Assembly: GCA_036939975.1 (NCBI GenBank)
Contig: JALLPB010001270.1
Location: 1-15,514, forward strand
Length of the DNA stretch: 15,514 nucleotides
Source of the DNA: Cyclostephanos tholiformis
Taxonomy: Eukaryota > Bacillariophyta > Thalassiosirophyceae > Thalassiosirales > Thalassiosiraceae
Reading direction: 5' to 3'
This document shows, in pieces, positions 1-8,226 of this stretch. A program made the position numbers and the translations under genes. Below the pieces are notes generated by a model. That model had not been told where the DNA came from, ran no database searches, and saw nothing but the letters and a program-made list of their open reading frames with translations. Within the stretch, counting starts at the first letter, position 1. Each line of letters opens with the position of its first letter.

Positions 1-96
1 AAGTTCATGTGTGCTGCGTCTGCCTGAAACACTGTTTGTAGGTGGGGTACGACAGATTTGGCAGGTGCGATGGACAGTAATAGTCCAGAAAGGAAC

Positions 97-433
97 CTAT
101 TTCGCGGAACAACACATAAGTATATATCACAATTCAAAAACAGCACAAAATGAATCAATGACATAGCAGATTCAAAATATTAAATACTCTCACCTAAAAA
201 CAGCACGAAATTATATTAAAATTTCATCCACCAAACAACATTATATATTTTTTCCATTTCATGGACAACACAAATTCAAGTAATTAACAAGCATTTTCGA
301 ATTATGTATTTTGCTCACCTATGAACAGCACGAATTAAAAATATTACCAATTCACGGACATCACATAACGAACGTATTATGTTTCGAGTACAGATACACA
401 ATAACAATAGGAAAAATGTTTAACTTGACTCAC
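97..433 (-). other. Intron 2 of the MULE gene, made of three stacked intron-like units
   Basis: Read on the minus strand, the intron starts GTGAGTC at 433 and ends AAATAG at 97. Inside it are two AG|GTGAG junctions: CATAG|GTGAGC at 319/318 and TTTAG|GTGAGA at 194/193. These divide it into units of 115, 125 and 97 bp, each beginning GTGAG and ending AG. Before each internal junction lies a TCGTGCTGTT-type block, and related blocks recur every 20-39 bp (mean near 31) through the intron. Both flanking exons read in frame when the whole 337 bp is removed, so the units need not be coding. They could be removed stepwise, using the junctions as zero-length exons. Confidence 0.6.
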
Positions 434-810
434 CTCTTCTCGTCCAGAGTGGTGGTTGGTCCAGAGCTGTTATCACTTAAGGATGTAGCCAGTCCAACCT
501 CTTCTAGCATATCCAAATTCAATTCTTCCCAATTCTCCAAATATTTCAATTTCTCTTCCTTTGACATTTTTCGATTCAATTTCTTCAATGACTGAATCTT
601 CTCCTGTAACACCACCTCCAACAGACGTTTCTTTACCTGATCAGAAGTTTTTGTGCAGATTTCGAAGTCATGGCCAGCGTCCCGAAGTACCTCCTCAAGT
701 TTTGGTAGGTAAGTCAAATTTTGGTCCGGATCACCAAAAATTTCTTTCCTTACTGTGGTTCGAACATTCTGTATCAAGGCATTGGTGAGGAATTTTGGAA
801 TCACATATTC
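434..810 (-). CDS. MULE transposase exon 2 (intact, Lys/Leu-rich N-terminal region)
   Basis: This open exon of about 125 codons runs from EYVIPKFLTNAL to TTLDEK plus two bases of the next codon. No ATG lies at its start, which fits an internal exon. The acceptor is ACTAAG before 810 and the donor is AGAAGAG|GTGAGTC at 434/433. The protein is charged and helical-looking. It contains TVRKEIFGDPDQNLTYLPKL and a Lys-rich segment (QEKIQSLKKLNRKMSKEEKL), plausibly part of the DNA-binding or linker region before the transposase core. Unlike exon 1 it has no frameshift or stop. The phase-2 join to exon 3 is the main evidence that the intervening 337 bp is a true intron. Confidence 0.65.
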
Positions 811-1238
811 CTTAGTAATTTAGTAACAACACAGAAACAAGTTTGAGCTATTAATGAACAGCATTAAATGATGTATTTTAAACGAGTTGCGAAATATCGA
901 ATATGCTCACCTGAATACATCACATTTTTGTATTATCATCATTCAAAAACAGCACAAATTAAAACGATGAGTGTTTGATGAATAGCATTAAATTAAGAAT
1001 TCAATATGAATTCGAAAATATCAAATGTGAGCATTTGAAGAACAGCATTAAATTATGAATTTAATATGAATTCGAAAATATTGAATATGCTCACCTAGAC
1101 ACATCACATTATGGATATTATCACCATTCAAAAACAGCACGAATAAAAACAAAGACAAATTCCACAGCAGCTTAAAATGATTCATCAGACAATAACAAAA
1201 GAAAATCAGAATATATGACATTGACCAGCAGCACAAAC
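811..1238 (-). other. Intron 1 of the MULE gene, made of the same stacked repeat units
   Basis: The minus-strand donor is CTCAAG|GTTTGTGC (1239/1238), a weak donor. The acceptor is ACTAAG|GAATAT (811/810). Two internal AG|GTGAGC junctions lie at 1095/1094 (TCTAG) and 911/910 (TTCAG), giving units of 144, 184 and 100 bp. The units share GTGAGCATATT followed by ATATTTTCGAATTCATAT, and TGCTGTT blocks. The middle unit contains an internal repeat of about 60 bp, seen on the plus strand as cagcatt at 1043 and tagcatt at 983. At the expected junction within that repeat (about 1021-1037) the AG|GTGAGC is replaced by a near-palindromic AAATGCTCACATTT. Intron borders are inferred from reading-frame continuity only. 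Confidence 0.55.
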
Positions 1239-1739
1239 CTTGAGCAGGTAATATATTTCTTTGTATGAAATGTTAGGCCTATCAGCAATGGAAGAATGAA
1301 CGATAGGTAGTAACAAATTTGCCTTGATTGGAGACTTCACCCTAACCTTCTTTGATGGTGACTTGGCACACACCTGCAACGGACTCACCCAGGGGTGGCG
1401 GATCCAGATATGTCTCCTCCAAATCTTCAAGTCCACCAGGGAAGTAAGCATTGCCATTCTTGGCCTTGGCGTCAGAACCATCTTTGTCTGGAACATACTG
1501 CTCCCTGTTGTTGCAGATACAGCATTTGAGGACTTTCCATAGTCCAATCCATGTTCCATAGATGGCTTGGACATGGAAGCGTCACCATCAACACCCTTCA
1601 CGCATAGTTGGAAACCATCACTACAATTGTCTTTACGCGAACACCATACAGGTTTGCCTCCTCCGCAATTCTAATCATCAATATATCCTCGAATGGAAAC
1701 ATATGACCCTAAAGCAGTGGGGATGACCTCACAGCAACT

Positions 1740-1980
1740 AATTTAGTGCTGCTCATGAATGACAAAAATCATCAACAAACCGAGCCTGATGTGACACATA
1801 AAATGACCATCCCAACAGAAAATCAAGAATTAAGTGCTGCTTTAGAATTCGATTTTTCAAAGAAATGAAAGATGAATTTCGGGCATAAGAAAAAAGCAAA
1901 AAAATAATTTCGTGCTGTTCAGGGAAAGAGAAATAATTTAGTGCTGCAAATGAAATAACGATTTTATGGTGTGCTGCCCA
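1740..1980 (+). repeat. Upstream array of GTGCTGC-core repeats, inverted relative to the intron repeats
   Basis: On the plus strand GTGCTG(C/T) occurs at 1746, 1834, 1912, 1941 and 1971, usually preceded by AATTTAGT, AATTTCGT or AATTAAGT. The last three are spaced 29 and 30 bp, and the larger gaps (88 and 78) are near multiples of that. The block 1904-1918 is the exact reverse complement of 200-214 in intron 2. So the same AT-rich minisatellite sits inside the introns in one orientation and upstream of exon 1 in the other. It covers the presumed promoter and 5' flank of the minus-strand MULE gene. It may be subterminal sequence of that element. Confidence 0.6.
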
Positions 1981-2070
1981 TGAACACCTAAAAATATGAT
2001 TTCGAAAAAAAGGCCTGCATTTGAAATAGGCAATTTGTCCGGGTCTGCCACGAATGATAGATTTAATTAA

Positions 2071-2439
2071 GTGAGGTATTTGAACAATTTTCCCTTTAAA
2101 AAATCATTATTATCACCTTGCAAAACTCGTAAAAATGGCCTAATTATGAGACATGAGAGTACCTTGTTTCATGCCCCACCAACATTAGCTTGCTATAAAT
2201 TTCTGATGCACAACATGGAGAAGATTGATATTGCTGACGAATCATTATTATCACCTTACAAAACTCGTAAAAATGGCCTAATTATGAAACATGAGAGTAC
2301 CTTATTTCATGCCCCATCAACATCACCTAGCTATCAATTTCTGATGCCCAACATGGAGAAGATTGATATTGCTGATGAAATGAACAGCCAAAAGGAAATG
2401 AAACTGGATCCACTGTTGCCAGAAGAATGGTTGCCCTAA
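2071..2439 (+). CDS. Unidentified open frame containing a 46-residue tandem repeat
   Basis: I do not recognise this protein. The frame is open from about 2071, where it follows a TAA and opens with GTG rather than ATG, to the TAA at 2437-2439. It contains two in-tandem 46-residue units (SLLSP..KTRKNGLIM..HESTLFHAP......NMEKIDIADE) and a tail ending LLPEEWLP. With no ATG before the first repeat, it is either an internal exon, a fragment, or not translated. Eight of the ten base differences between the units change the amino acid, which does not suggest strong protein-level constraint. It lies between the MULE 5' flank and the piggyBac-like gene and could be a captured host fragment or part of either element. 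Confidence 0.3.
   Translation: MRYLNNFPFKKSLLSPCKTRKNGLIMRHESTLFHAPPTLACYKFLMHNMEKIDIADESLLSPYKTRKNGLIMKHESTLFHAPSTSPSYQFLMPNMEKIDIADEMNSQKEMKLDPLLPEEWLP
2104..2379 (+). repeat. Tandem duplication, 2 x 138 bp
   Basis: Units 2104-2241 and 2242-2379 abut exactly and differ at 10 of 138 positions (about 93% identity), with no indels. The period is a multiple of three, so the frame is preserved. Confidence 0.95.
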
Positions 2440-2790
2440 TAAAGCAACTAGGTACTATGCTCTAGTACTCACCCCTTGAGTTTCTTAACATCTTTCCAGC
2501 TACAAGTGCATATATGCGCCCATTTTTTTGCTAACTTCTTAAAAACATAGTTTCTCTGCCAATTTTGGCCACCTCAGCCACAGAGAAACAATGCCCTCTA
2601 GCCAAGCTCTCAGGCTACAGCCATGTCCACTTTTCCCTTGTTGCAGCTTGTTGCACTAATGACTTGAATAGGGGGTCCATTTGGAACAATGATATTGTTG
2701 CAAACAACTAGCGTACTCGCTAGCTAAAAAAACACAATCACATGACACAATCTCTTGCCATTTCCAATTTTCCATCAGCCTACCATTGCG
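2440..2790. other. Non-coding stretch upstream of the piggyBac-like gene, with two small hairpins
   Basis: No gene was recognised. Two inverted repeats are visible. The first has 9-bp arms GTTTCTCTG (2550-2558) and CAGAGAAAC (2581-2589). The second is CTAGCG-TACT-CGCTAG (2708-2723), a perfect 6-bp stem with a 4-base loop. TTAA, the target of piggyBac elements, occurs near 2485, but no matching right-hand end was found, so the element border is not set. Confidence 0.4.
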
Positions 2791-5308
2791 ATGCCCTCTA
2801 CCTCCTCCCAGCACCAGCACATTTTCCTTGTTGACAAGGAATGGGCTGCTACCCTTGTTGACCTTCCCATGCTGGTGCCTAACTCCTGGTGGGAGGGCTA
2901 TAGGAGGGATGACAACACCCTCAACACCGGCACCATATCGGTGTTGATTTCAATCAGCTGCACTCAAAGTACTTCCAACTCAAGTGTGGTGATGAGATCT
3001 ATGCCATGAGGTACAATGCTGTCCACAAATATGTCAATACAGATCACATGACATACAATGCTATGAAGTTTTGCCTTCTGCTCAATGCCCCTGCAAATCC
3101 AGCGAACAAGGATGGGGTGATTGTGCTGCAAAAAAAACAAAAAACAATCTGGAGACAGGATGAGGACAATGATGATGACAATGAGGAGGAGGATGACTTT
3201 GTGACACCACCCAAATGCAACAAACCCACAGTGCGCAAATGCAAGCACACAAACAGAAAAGTGACAATCAACCCTGATATAGTTTTTGGTGCAGTGGTGG
3301 GAGCAAATGATGACAACAAGGCAAACAATGATGAGAATCCAACAACAACAGCAGATTCAAAGAGGTATATGATGACAGGCAAGGTGGACTGGACAAGGCG
3401 CAACAAGAAAGAGGGGCAAGTCATTGAACCGGTGCCATACACTGGACCATCAGAGCTATTCAACATCAAATTGGAGGATGACTATTTGGACAAGAACAAT
3501 CTGCTTTCATCTCATCTTTGATTGGGTGCTCCCCCAAATTGGCAAGGGGTTGGATGAAGATGGATTCTATGATCGTTGCTTCCCAGATGAGAGTGTACAT
3601 GATACAGATCATGAGAAAGCGTTCATTCTGGCCAGAGCACTTTGATCCATATGATGGGACGTTCATCATGGCAGACAATGTTGCATGCTTCTTTGGGTGT
3701 CAGCTTGCTTGTGCGATAATGGGCATCCCATCAGTTGAGGACTGTTGGAGTAAGCAAGAAGCACTTAATGTGATCAGGATGGCAAATAAGAGCATGCCTC
3801 ACAGTGCTTTCAGTGATATGCAAAGGTGCATGCACTTTGCAGATGATTGAGATAAGGACAAAGGAGAGGTTTGGGGGAACATCTTCATCAATGAGAAGGT
3901 AGAGTTGCCCATCCATATTGCCCATCATCATTGCAAGTTCACAATCATTGAGGATGCATTCAATGTGCAATGGAAGGATGCAGTTATCTTTGGGTGGCGA
4001 CTGACAATGGACAAAAGCCAAGTGCCCGGATGGTACAAAGGGCCTATCACACAGGGGCTGGAGCCAAAGCCGGTTAGAATCAGTGCAATGATGCACACCG
4101 TGTGTGTCACAGTTGGCCACCTCTCAACCTACAAACTGCATGCTCATACATTCGGGGGCAAAATGGATGATGATCTGCAGAGCCTTCATGAGAATGTTGT
4201 AACAACCCAGAAGTGGGTCAACCTCATGGATGTCATCCTTGATGACTTCAAGGGGAAGGACCACTGCATCACCATGGACTCTGCTTACATGGGAGAGGTG
4301 ATGGCACAGATTGGATGCAATGAGTGGCAGCTCAATATGGTTGGCACATCACAATCAAACAGAGTCGGATCCAATGTCAAGGAATATGTTGACAAAATGA
4401 AAATTGACACCTATGAGTTGATCATCTGGGAACACAACAGCAAGAATTTGGCATTTGCGGCATGGTCCGACAATGCCATCATAAAGAAATTGTCAAATTA
4501 TTAAAGCACAACAATTTTGGATGCAGAGGATGGGTTCAGGCGGAAGGGGAAGGATGAGAATAAGAAGAGGGAGATGTGTCAGAACCCGGTACTTTGTCTG
4601 GAGCAGACAAAGCCATTCTGCAAGACATTCCACCTGATCAACAAGGAGAATGGGGTGGAGGCAAAGTATGACATAGCGGGGAACACTCGGACCCACAATT
4701 GGGCACCGAAACTTGTGTTCCACCTCTTCAACATGGCGATGAACAATGCATACATCATGTACAAAGAGTTGGTGTTGAGAGACAGTGGGAAAACGTTGTC
4801 TATGGGGAAGGCGGTAAAGGAGCTGGCACATGGTTTGTGCCAATGAGGACAGTCAATGCAATCATAAGCAGCAATGCATCCGGCTCATTTGTGCAACATG
4901 GACTGAGTGGAGGGCATGAAAAGGGGACAAAAATTTGGAATGACAGGAAGTCAGAGGTGATGCTGTCACCCCCCAAAAATACTGTGGCAATCACAGCCAA
5001 AAGCCAGCTAACAAATCAGAAGAAGATGCAGACGTGGCATGTTTACCAGCCAATGCACACAAATGATTACCAAAGGTGCTGCTGGGCAAGATGCCTTGGC
5101 AAAAAAAAATAAGCCAATACAAAAGCAAGTGTCCAATACAAGCTACTTCTGTGAGGAATGCAGTGCAGAGGCAGTGCGCAAGATATATTTGTGCCACTCT
5201 GTTAAAAATGGCAAAGGGGTAAGTTGCCATGTTGCTTATCACAAACGCAACCTAAGGTGTTCAAGTTGGGGCGATGAAATTGGGGGGTATGCCATCGCAC
5301 CAGCATAA
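2791..5308 (+). pseudogene. piggyBac-like (DDE_Tnp_1_7 type) transposase pseudogene
   Basis: Transposase of the piggyBac superfamily, which moves elements into TTAA sites. The first usable ATG is at 2791 (MPSTSSQHQHIF). Regions in order: WWEGY near 2893; an acidic patch DNDDDNEEEDD near 3165-3200; the DDE core with all three catalytic Asp codons in one frame, TMDKS at 4010-4012, TMDSAY at 4277-4279 and WSDN at 4469-4471; then a Cys-rich tail CCWARC / FCEEC / LCHS / SCHVAYH at 5070-5240, like the piggyBac C-terminal cysteine domain. The coding is broken. The frame changes near 2940, 3515, 3640, 4845 and in the A-run at 5100-5108, with stops TGA 3848 and TAA 4502. The many lesions exclude a functional gene. 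Family assignment is confident; the exact ends are not. Confidence 0.85.
3905..4504 (+). CDS. Longest intact block of the piggyBac-like transposase: catalytic core
   Basis: This is the best-preserved segment of the pseudogene above: 199 codons in one frame, open on both sides apart from TGA 3848 and TAA 4502. It holds the RNase H-like fold with its three acidic residues: Asp in WRLTMDKS followed by GWYKGP, Asp in HCITMDSAYMG (the position of the DNxYTS motif in better-known members), and Asp in AAWSDNAI (the W-x-D-N motif). Reading through TAA 4502 in the same frame continues as TTILDAEDGF, so that stop interrupts the protein instead of ending it. It should not be taken as an independent gene. 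Confidence 0.6.
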   Translation: MPIHIAHHHCKFTIIEDAFNVQWKDAVIFGWRLTMDKSQVPGWYKGPITQGLEPKPVRISAMMHTVCVTVGHLSTYKLHAHTFGGKMDDDLQSLHENVVTTQKWVNLMDVILDDFKGKDHCITMDSAYMGEVMAQIGCNEWQLNMVGTSQSNRVGSNVKEYVDKMKIDTYELIIWEHNSKNLAFAAWSDNAIIKKLSNY

Positions 5309-5579
5309 ATAATTCATAACTTTAGAACTACTGGACAACAGCCGGGAAATGAATATACCTCGTGATCCCTGAGACATGGGAGACCTTACCCATATCATAT
5401 TCCCCCCTCCCTCAAACCAAAACATCGATTGCAATGGCTGTTTTGCCATAGTTGAATTGTTCCATCTTATCTCTTTTTTATGGATTCAATGAGAGGGTCA
5501 CAAAGGATTCTTATGCATGTGAGGGGGGGGTTGAGGCATTGAGGCCCAAAATTGTTGTGCATCAGTTCCCACCAACCAT
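5309..5579. other. Spacer between the piggyBac-like pseudogene and MULE copy 2
   Basis: No reliable gene. A short plus-strand reading around 5425-5470 (IDCNGCFAIVEL) could be further eroded MULE sequence, but I cannot anchor it. It contains a G8 run at 5523-5530, a likely indel site. Confidence 0.3.
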
Positions 5580-5960
5580 ATGTACCTACTTGAAAAGTAT
5601 GACTGTGATGTTTTGTGTTCCCATGTGAACCAAAATAGCTGTAAAGCTGTTAATGGAATCCTTTTTACACCCTCATTTACCACAATTACCGTCTCAATGC
5701 ATCAGAAGGTTTACATGGCTGATGCATGTGCCATTTGAATTTTGGCAAGTATACCCTCTTCTGCTGTTACTGTTACCATAATTTTTGGCAAAGAGAATAC
5801 TGAATCATGGCATTTATTTTGGAAGCATGTTGTTGAATTACATCCTTTGATGAACTGTCATGATATTACCATTATTACAGACCAAGACAAGGGCCAGATG
5901 AATGCCCTTGCTAATCAGCTAGGGCATTGGTGCCAGAACATAATCAAAAAGTGTGGTGGA
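5580..5960 (+). pseudogene. MULE transposase copy 2, 5' piece, cut by the Copia insertion
   Basis: The plus-strand frame from about 5580 reads MYLLEKYDCDV, then NGILFTPSFTT and KVYMADACAI, with the presumed first catalytic Asp at 5721-5723. A TGA follows at 5736-5738. The same frame continues as FGKENTESWHLFWKHVVELHP, then ITIITDQDKG (second catalytic Asp region), and ends NIIKKCGG at the insertion point. About a dozen residues expected between DQDKG and NIIKKC (the AHNFHCSHHR segment present in copy 3) are reduced here to a shorter stretch, so a small deletion is likely. The gene resumes at 11080 beyond the retrotransposon. It is a pseudogene by stop, deletion and insertion. Confidence 0.78.
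5956..5960 (+). repeat. Left 5-bp target-site duplication (GTGGA)
   Basis: GTGGA directly precedes the 5' LTR and is repeated at 11080-11084 directly after the 3' LTR. Removing the element and one copy restores a continuous GTGTGGTGGACAAGG in the MULE gene. Confidence 0.8.
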
Positions 5961-6143
5961 TGTTAGACTCACAAGTCCTACATACAATATCTAGCGAGCA
6001 TTTAGCGAAGAAAGAGAATAATTTAATTCTCCACATGGAAGGTTTTCAAGTGACAAGTTTTCATGCAAGAGAAATGCTAGATTAGAAACCATAATTATCT
6101 AATCACCTTTCTACAACAACATTCAGATTGTCACTGGTTAGTA
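5961..6143 (+). repeat. 5' LTR of the Copia element
   Basis: Begins TGTTAGACTC. It aligns with 10896-11079 with four substitutions (5977, 5980, 5986, 6120) and one missing A, about 97% identity. Taking the 5-bp target duplication at face value, the end is GGTTAGTA at 6143, giving TG...TA instead of the usual TG...CA. The identity itself runs on to 6146 (GTG). No classical initiator-Met primer-binding site was seen just downstream. Confidence 0.9.
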
Positions 6144-6178
6144 GTGATTAGATTAAAGACAACCTAAAGCAAACAAGC

Positions 6179-7314
6179 ATGGGACTATGAGAAGATACCC
6201 GCAATGAACTCAGGAAGGAATCGGCCACCAAAATCTTCGGACAACCGAAAGACGCCGACCTAACCACCCTAGAAAAAGAACTCATCGCAATTGCAGTGAG
6301 CATTCCAACCACACTTGGAGGAGGCAACCACGGCCATGCAGGAATCATCATGGAACCAGCAAAATACCTCGTAATGACTGCCAGAACAGCATTTACACCC
6401 CCAGCAAACCCAGGTGTCTACCCAACAGGACTCGCATTGAATGCAGCAGCAGGAACTTGTGCCAGAGAAGAGGCGATTCACAAAGAACTCGTTGTGCAAT
6501 ACGAAATCTATAAAGAAGTTGAGCAGGGACTAAAGGACATCATCCAAGACACAGTCGAAGCAGACTATTTGTTAGAAATTGAAGACGAGATGTTGGGATT
6601 TTTAAACCAAACACCCAGACAGATGTTAGACCACTTACGCAATCGTGGTGGAGCACTCAACTTTGCGTATACAAAATCACTTTTGGCAGAAAGAGATGCG
6701 GAATGGAACGTCAGCGAAGTCCCACAAATATACTTCAACGGGGTAGAAAAGGTAATGCGAGGCCTTACCAGAGCAGGCATCACCTCTGACTTAAACGAGC
6801 GCAGAGACATGGCTCTGTTCTACCTCAAAGCAACTGGAAATTCGATGCCGCAGTCCGTGAGTGGGAGGCAAAGCCAACAGCAGACAAAACACGGGCCAAC
6901 ATAAAAAGCTTCATCTCAACAGGATACGCAAAAGAGAACAAACAAAGTAAACTCACAGCATGCCAATTCAAAGCAAACGCCATTGAAGAACAAGCAGAAG
7001 CAACGGAAGAGCTGATCAATGCTCTAACCAAAAACCACATGCGACAAATGGAAGCTCTCATCTGCAGCACAACCGAGGCAATGAAGGAGATGATGGCGTT
7101 AGTCAAAGCGGAGAAAAGCACAGGCAATGATGACAAATCATCCAACGATGAAAAGAAAAAGAAGCGTGAGGAGAAGCGTAAAAGGTACAATGAAGCACCC
7201 ACCTGCAAACACTGCAATAAAAAGCACCCATCCAAAGCCGAAGACGAATGCTGGGAGCTAGAGAAGGATGCAGCCGCACGTCCAGCTAATTGGATGTCCA
7301 ACAAAAGCACCTGA
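6179..7314 (+). pseudogene. gag: Copia gag (capsid / nucleocapsid), broken
   Basis: Structural protein that packages the element RNA in virus-like particles. The start is the ATG at 6179, the first in frame after the LTR, but the fourth codon is TGA (6188). The frame then stays open: IFGQPKDADL, TLGGGNHGHAG (6308-6340), ANPGVYPTG, DHLRNRGG, and on to YLKATG. A one-base loss in the A-run at 6838-6840 shifts the frame, after which it reads KFDAAVREWEAKP and continues to a Lys/Glu-rich tail. A zinc knuckle of form CX2CX4HX6-7C (C codons at 7204, 7213 and about 7249) binds nucleic acid in the family. The last codon before TGA 7312 is ST. The capsid motif and knuckle make the assignment firm. Confidence 0.85.
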
Positions 7315-8226
7315 AGGTGCGCGGGGCCATCAATAGAAACAGAGATATGGCAACCGGGAAAAGTGTTGAATAAAATAAAAGCAAACAACACTTACCCGGA
7401 GGTCAGGAACTATTGGGCCCCACTAACTACAATCGATGAAGAAGAGGAAGCAGAGGAGACCATAAACAACACAACCCAGAAAGCTCCAACAACTCAGAAG
7501 AAACAAGGGAACAAATGGACTAGAAGGCAAGAAAGAAGACAGAACAAACAGAATGAACATAAAATCATAATTGACTCTGGCGCAATGTCCCACTTCCTCA
7601 GCGATGAACTCCACCTACCAAACATGGGACAACTAAATGAGGACGTCTACCTACCTGACGGAACAATCCTCAAAACAAAATGCAAAACCCTACTCCCATA
7701 CAAACAACTGACAACAGAAGCAAGAGAAGCAGCGGTACTCCCGGGGCTCAAAAAGTCACTGGCAAGCGTCAGCCAGTGGGCAGATGAAGGGTATACCATG
7801 ATCTTCCACCCGGGCGACAATGGAGTCATGGTGCACAAACCAGGCACACTAACAATGGCTTTCGGCGAACCACCAGTTCTACTAGGACACAAACCAAGGG
7901 GAGCAAAACTATGGATGATGACAATCAACAACAACCCAACCAAGTCAGAACAAATAAACAACGCATACAACCTACCATCAACAGCCCAAGCCATAAAATT
8001 TCTCCACGCAGCATCAGGCTACCCAACCTAAGACACGTGGATAGCAGCAATCAATGTGGGAAATTATGTAACCTGGCCAGGACTCACAGCAAAAGTGGTA
8101 TGACACCATTTCCCAGAATCAGACGAGACGCAGAAAGGACATATGAAGAAACAACGACAAAATGTAAGATCAACAAGAATCAAAGAAGAAACCAACAACC
8201 AACAGAAACTCACCAAGGAAAAGTGA
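7315..8226 (+). pseudogene. pol: Copia pol, part 1: protease and GAG-pre-integrase region
   Basis: Same frame as the end of gag, separated only by TGA 7312. The frame reads IETEIWQPGK, NTYPEVRNYW, an acidic run EEEEAEE, then the aspartic-protease motif IIDSGAMSHF with catalytic Asp at 7573-7575. EVYLP-type motifs (VYLPDGT) and LPGLKKSLASVSQWADEGY follow, typical of the region leading into Copia integrase. In-frame stops interrupt at TAA 8029 (after ASGYPT), TGA 8101 (before HHFPESDETQKGHMKKQRQN) and TGA 8224. Reading through all three stays in one frame and stays homologous, so they are point nonsense changes. The protease would cut gag-pol in a live element. Confidence 0.82.

Larger units (their letters stand above)
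1..1702 (-). pseudogene. MULE-type transposase gene, 5' half, three exons, runs off the left edge
   Basis: DNA transposase of the Mutator-like (MULE) superfamily, which cuts and pastes its own element through an RNase H-fold DDE domain. Exon 1 is 1702-1239, starting at the ATG at 1702-1700 (MFPFEDIL). Exon 2 is 810-434 and exon 3 is 96-1. Joining exon 2 to exon 3 in phase (AG|G) gives an open frame ending FQADAAHMN. Its ADA matches the first catalytic Asp seen in the second MULE copy (MADAC at 5715-5729). Exon 1 joins exon 2 in phase 0 (YYLLK|EYVIPKF). Exon 1 is damaged: the first frame stops after 34 codons, and the reading must shift near 1610 to continue as SDGFQLCVKG. An acidic, more protein-like stretch around 1390-1480 (DGSDAKAK, LEDLEETYLDPPPLG) lies in yet another frame. 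The gene is probably a pseudogene. Family assignment rests on motif memory plus the internal copies. Confidence 0.72.

Noticed and set aside
561..788. Plus-strand 75-codon frame
   Set aside because: Opposite strand of the intact MULE exon 2, which is supported by splice phase and family motifs.
2755..2790. Earlier start for the piggyBac-like gene
   Set aside because: It would need a TTG start; the first ATG in that frame is 2791.
3044..3469. Ser-rich 141-codon frame on the minus strand
   Set aside because: Exact antisense of the acidic region of the piggyBac-like gene; the Ser run mirrors GAT/GAG codons.
6825..7391. 188-codon minus-strand frame
   Set aside because: Antisense of the gag nucleocapsid region; Ser/Phe-rich mirror of Lys/Glu codons.
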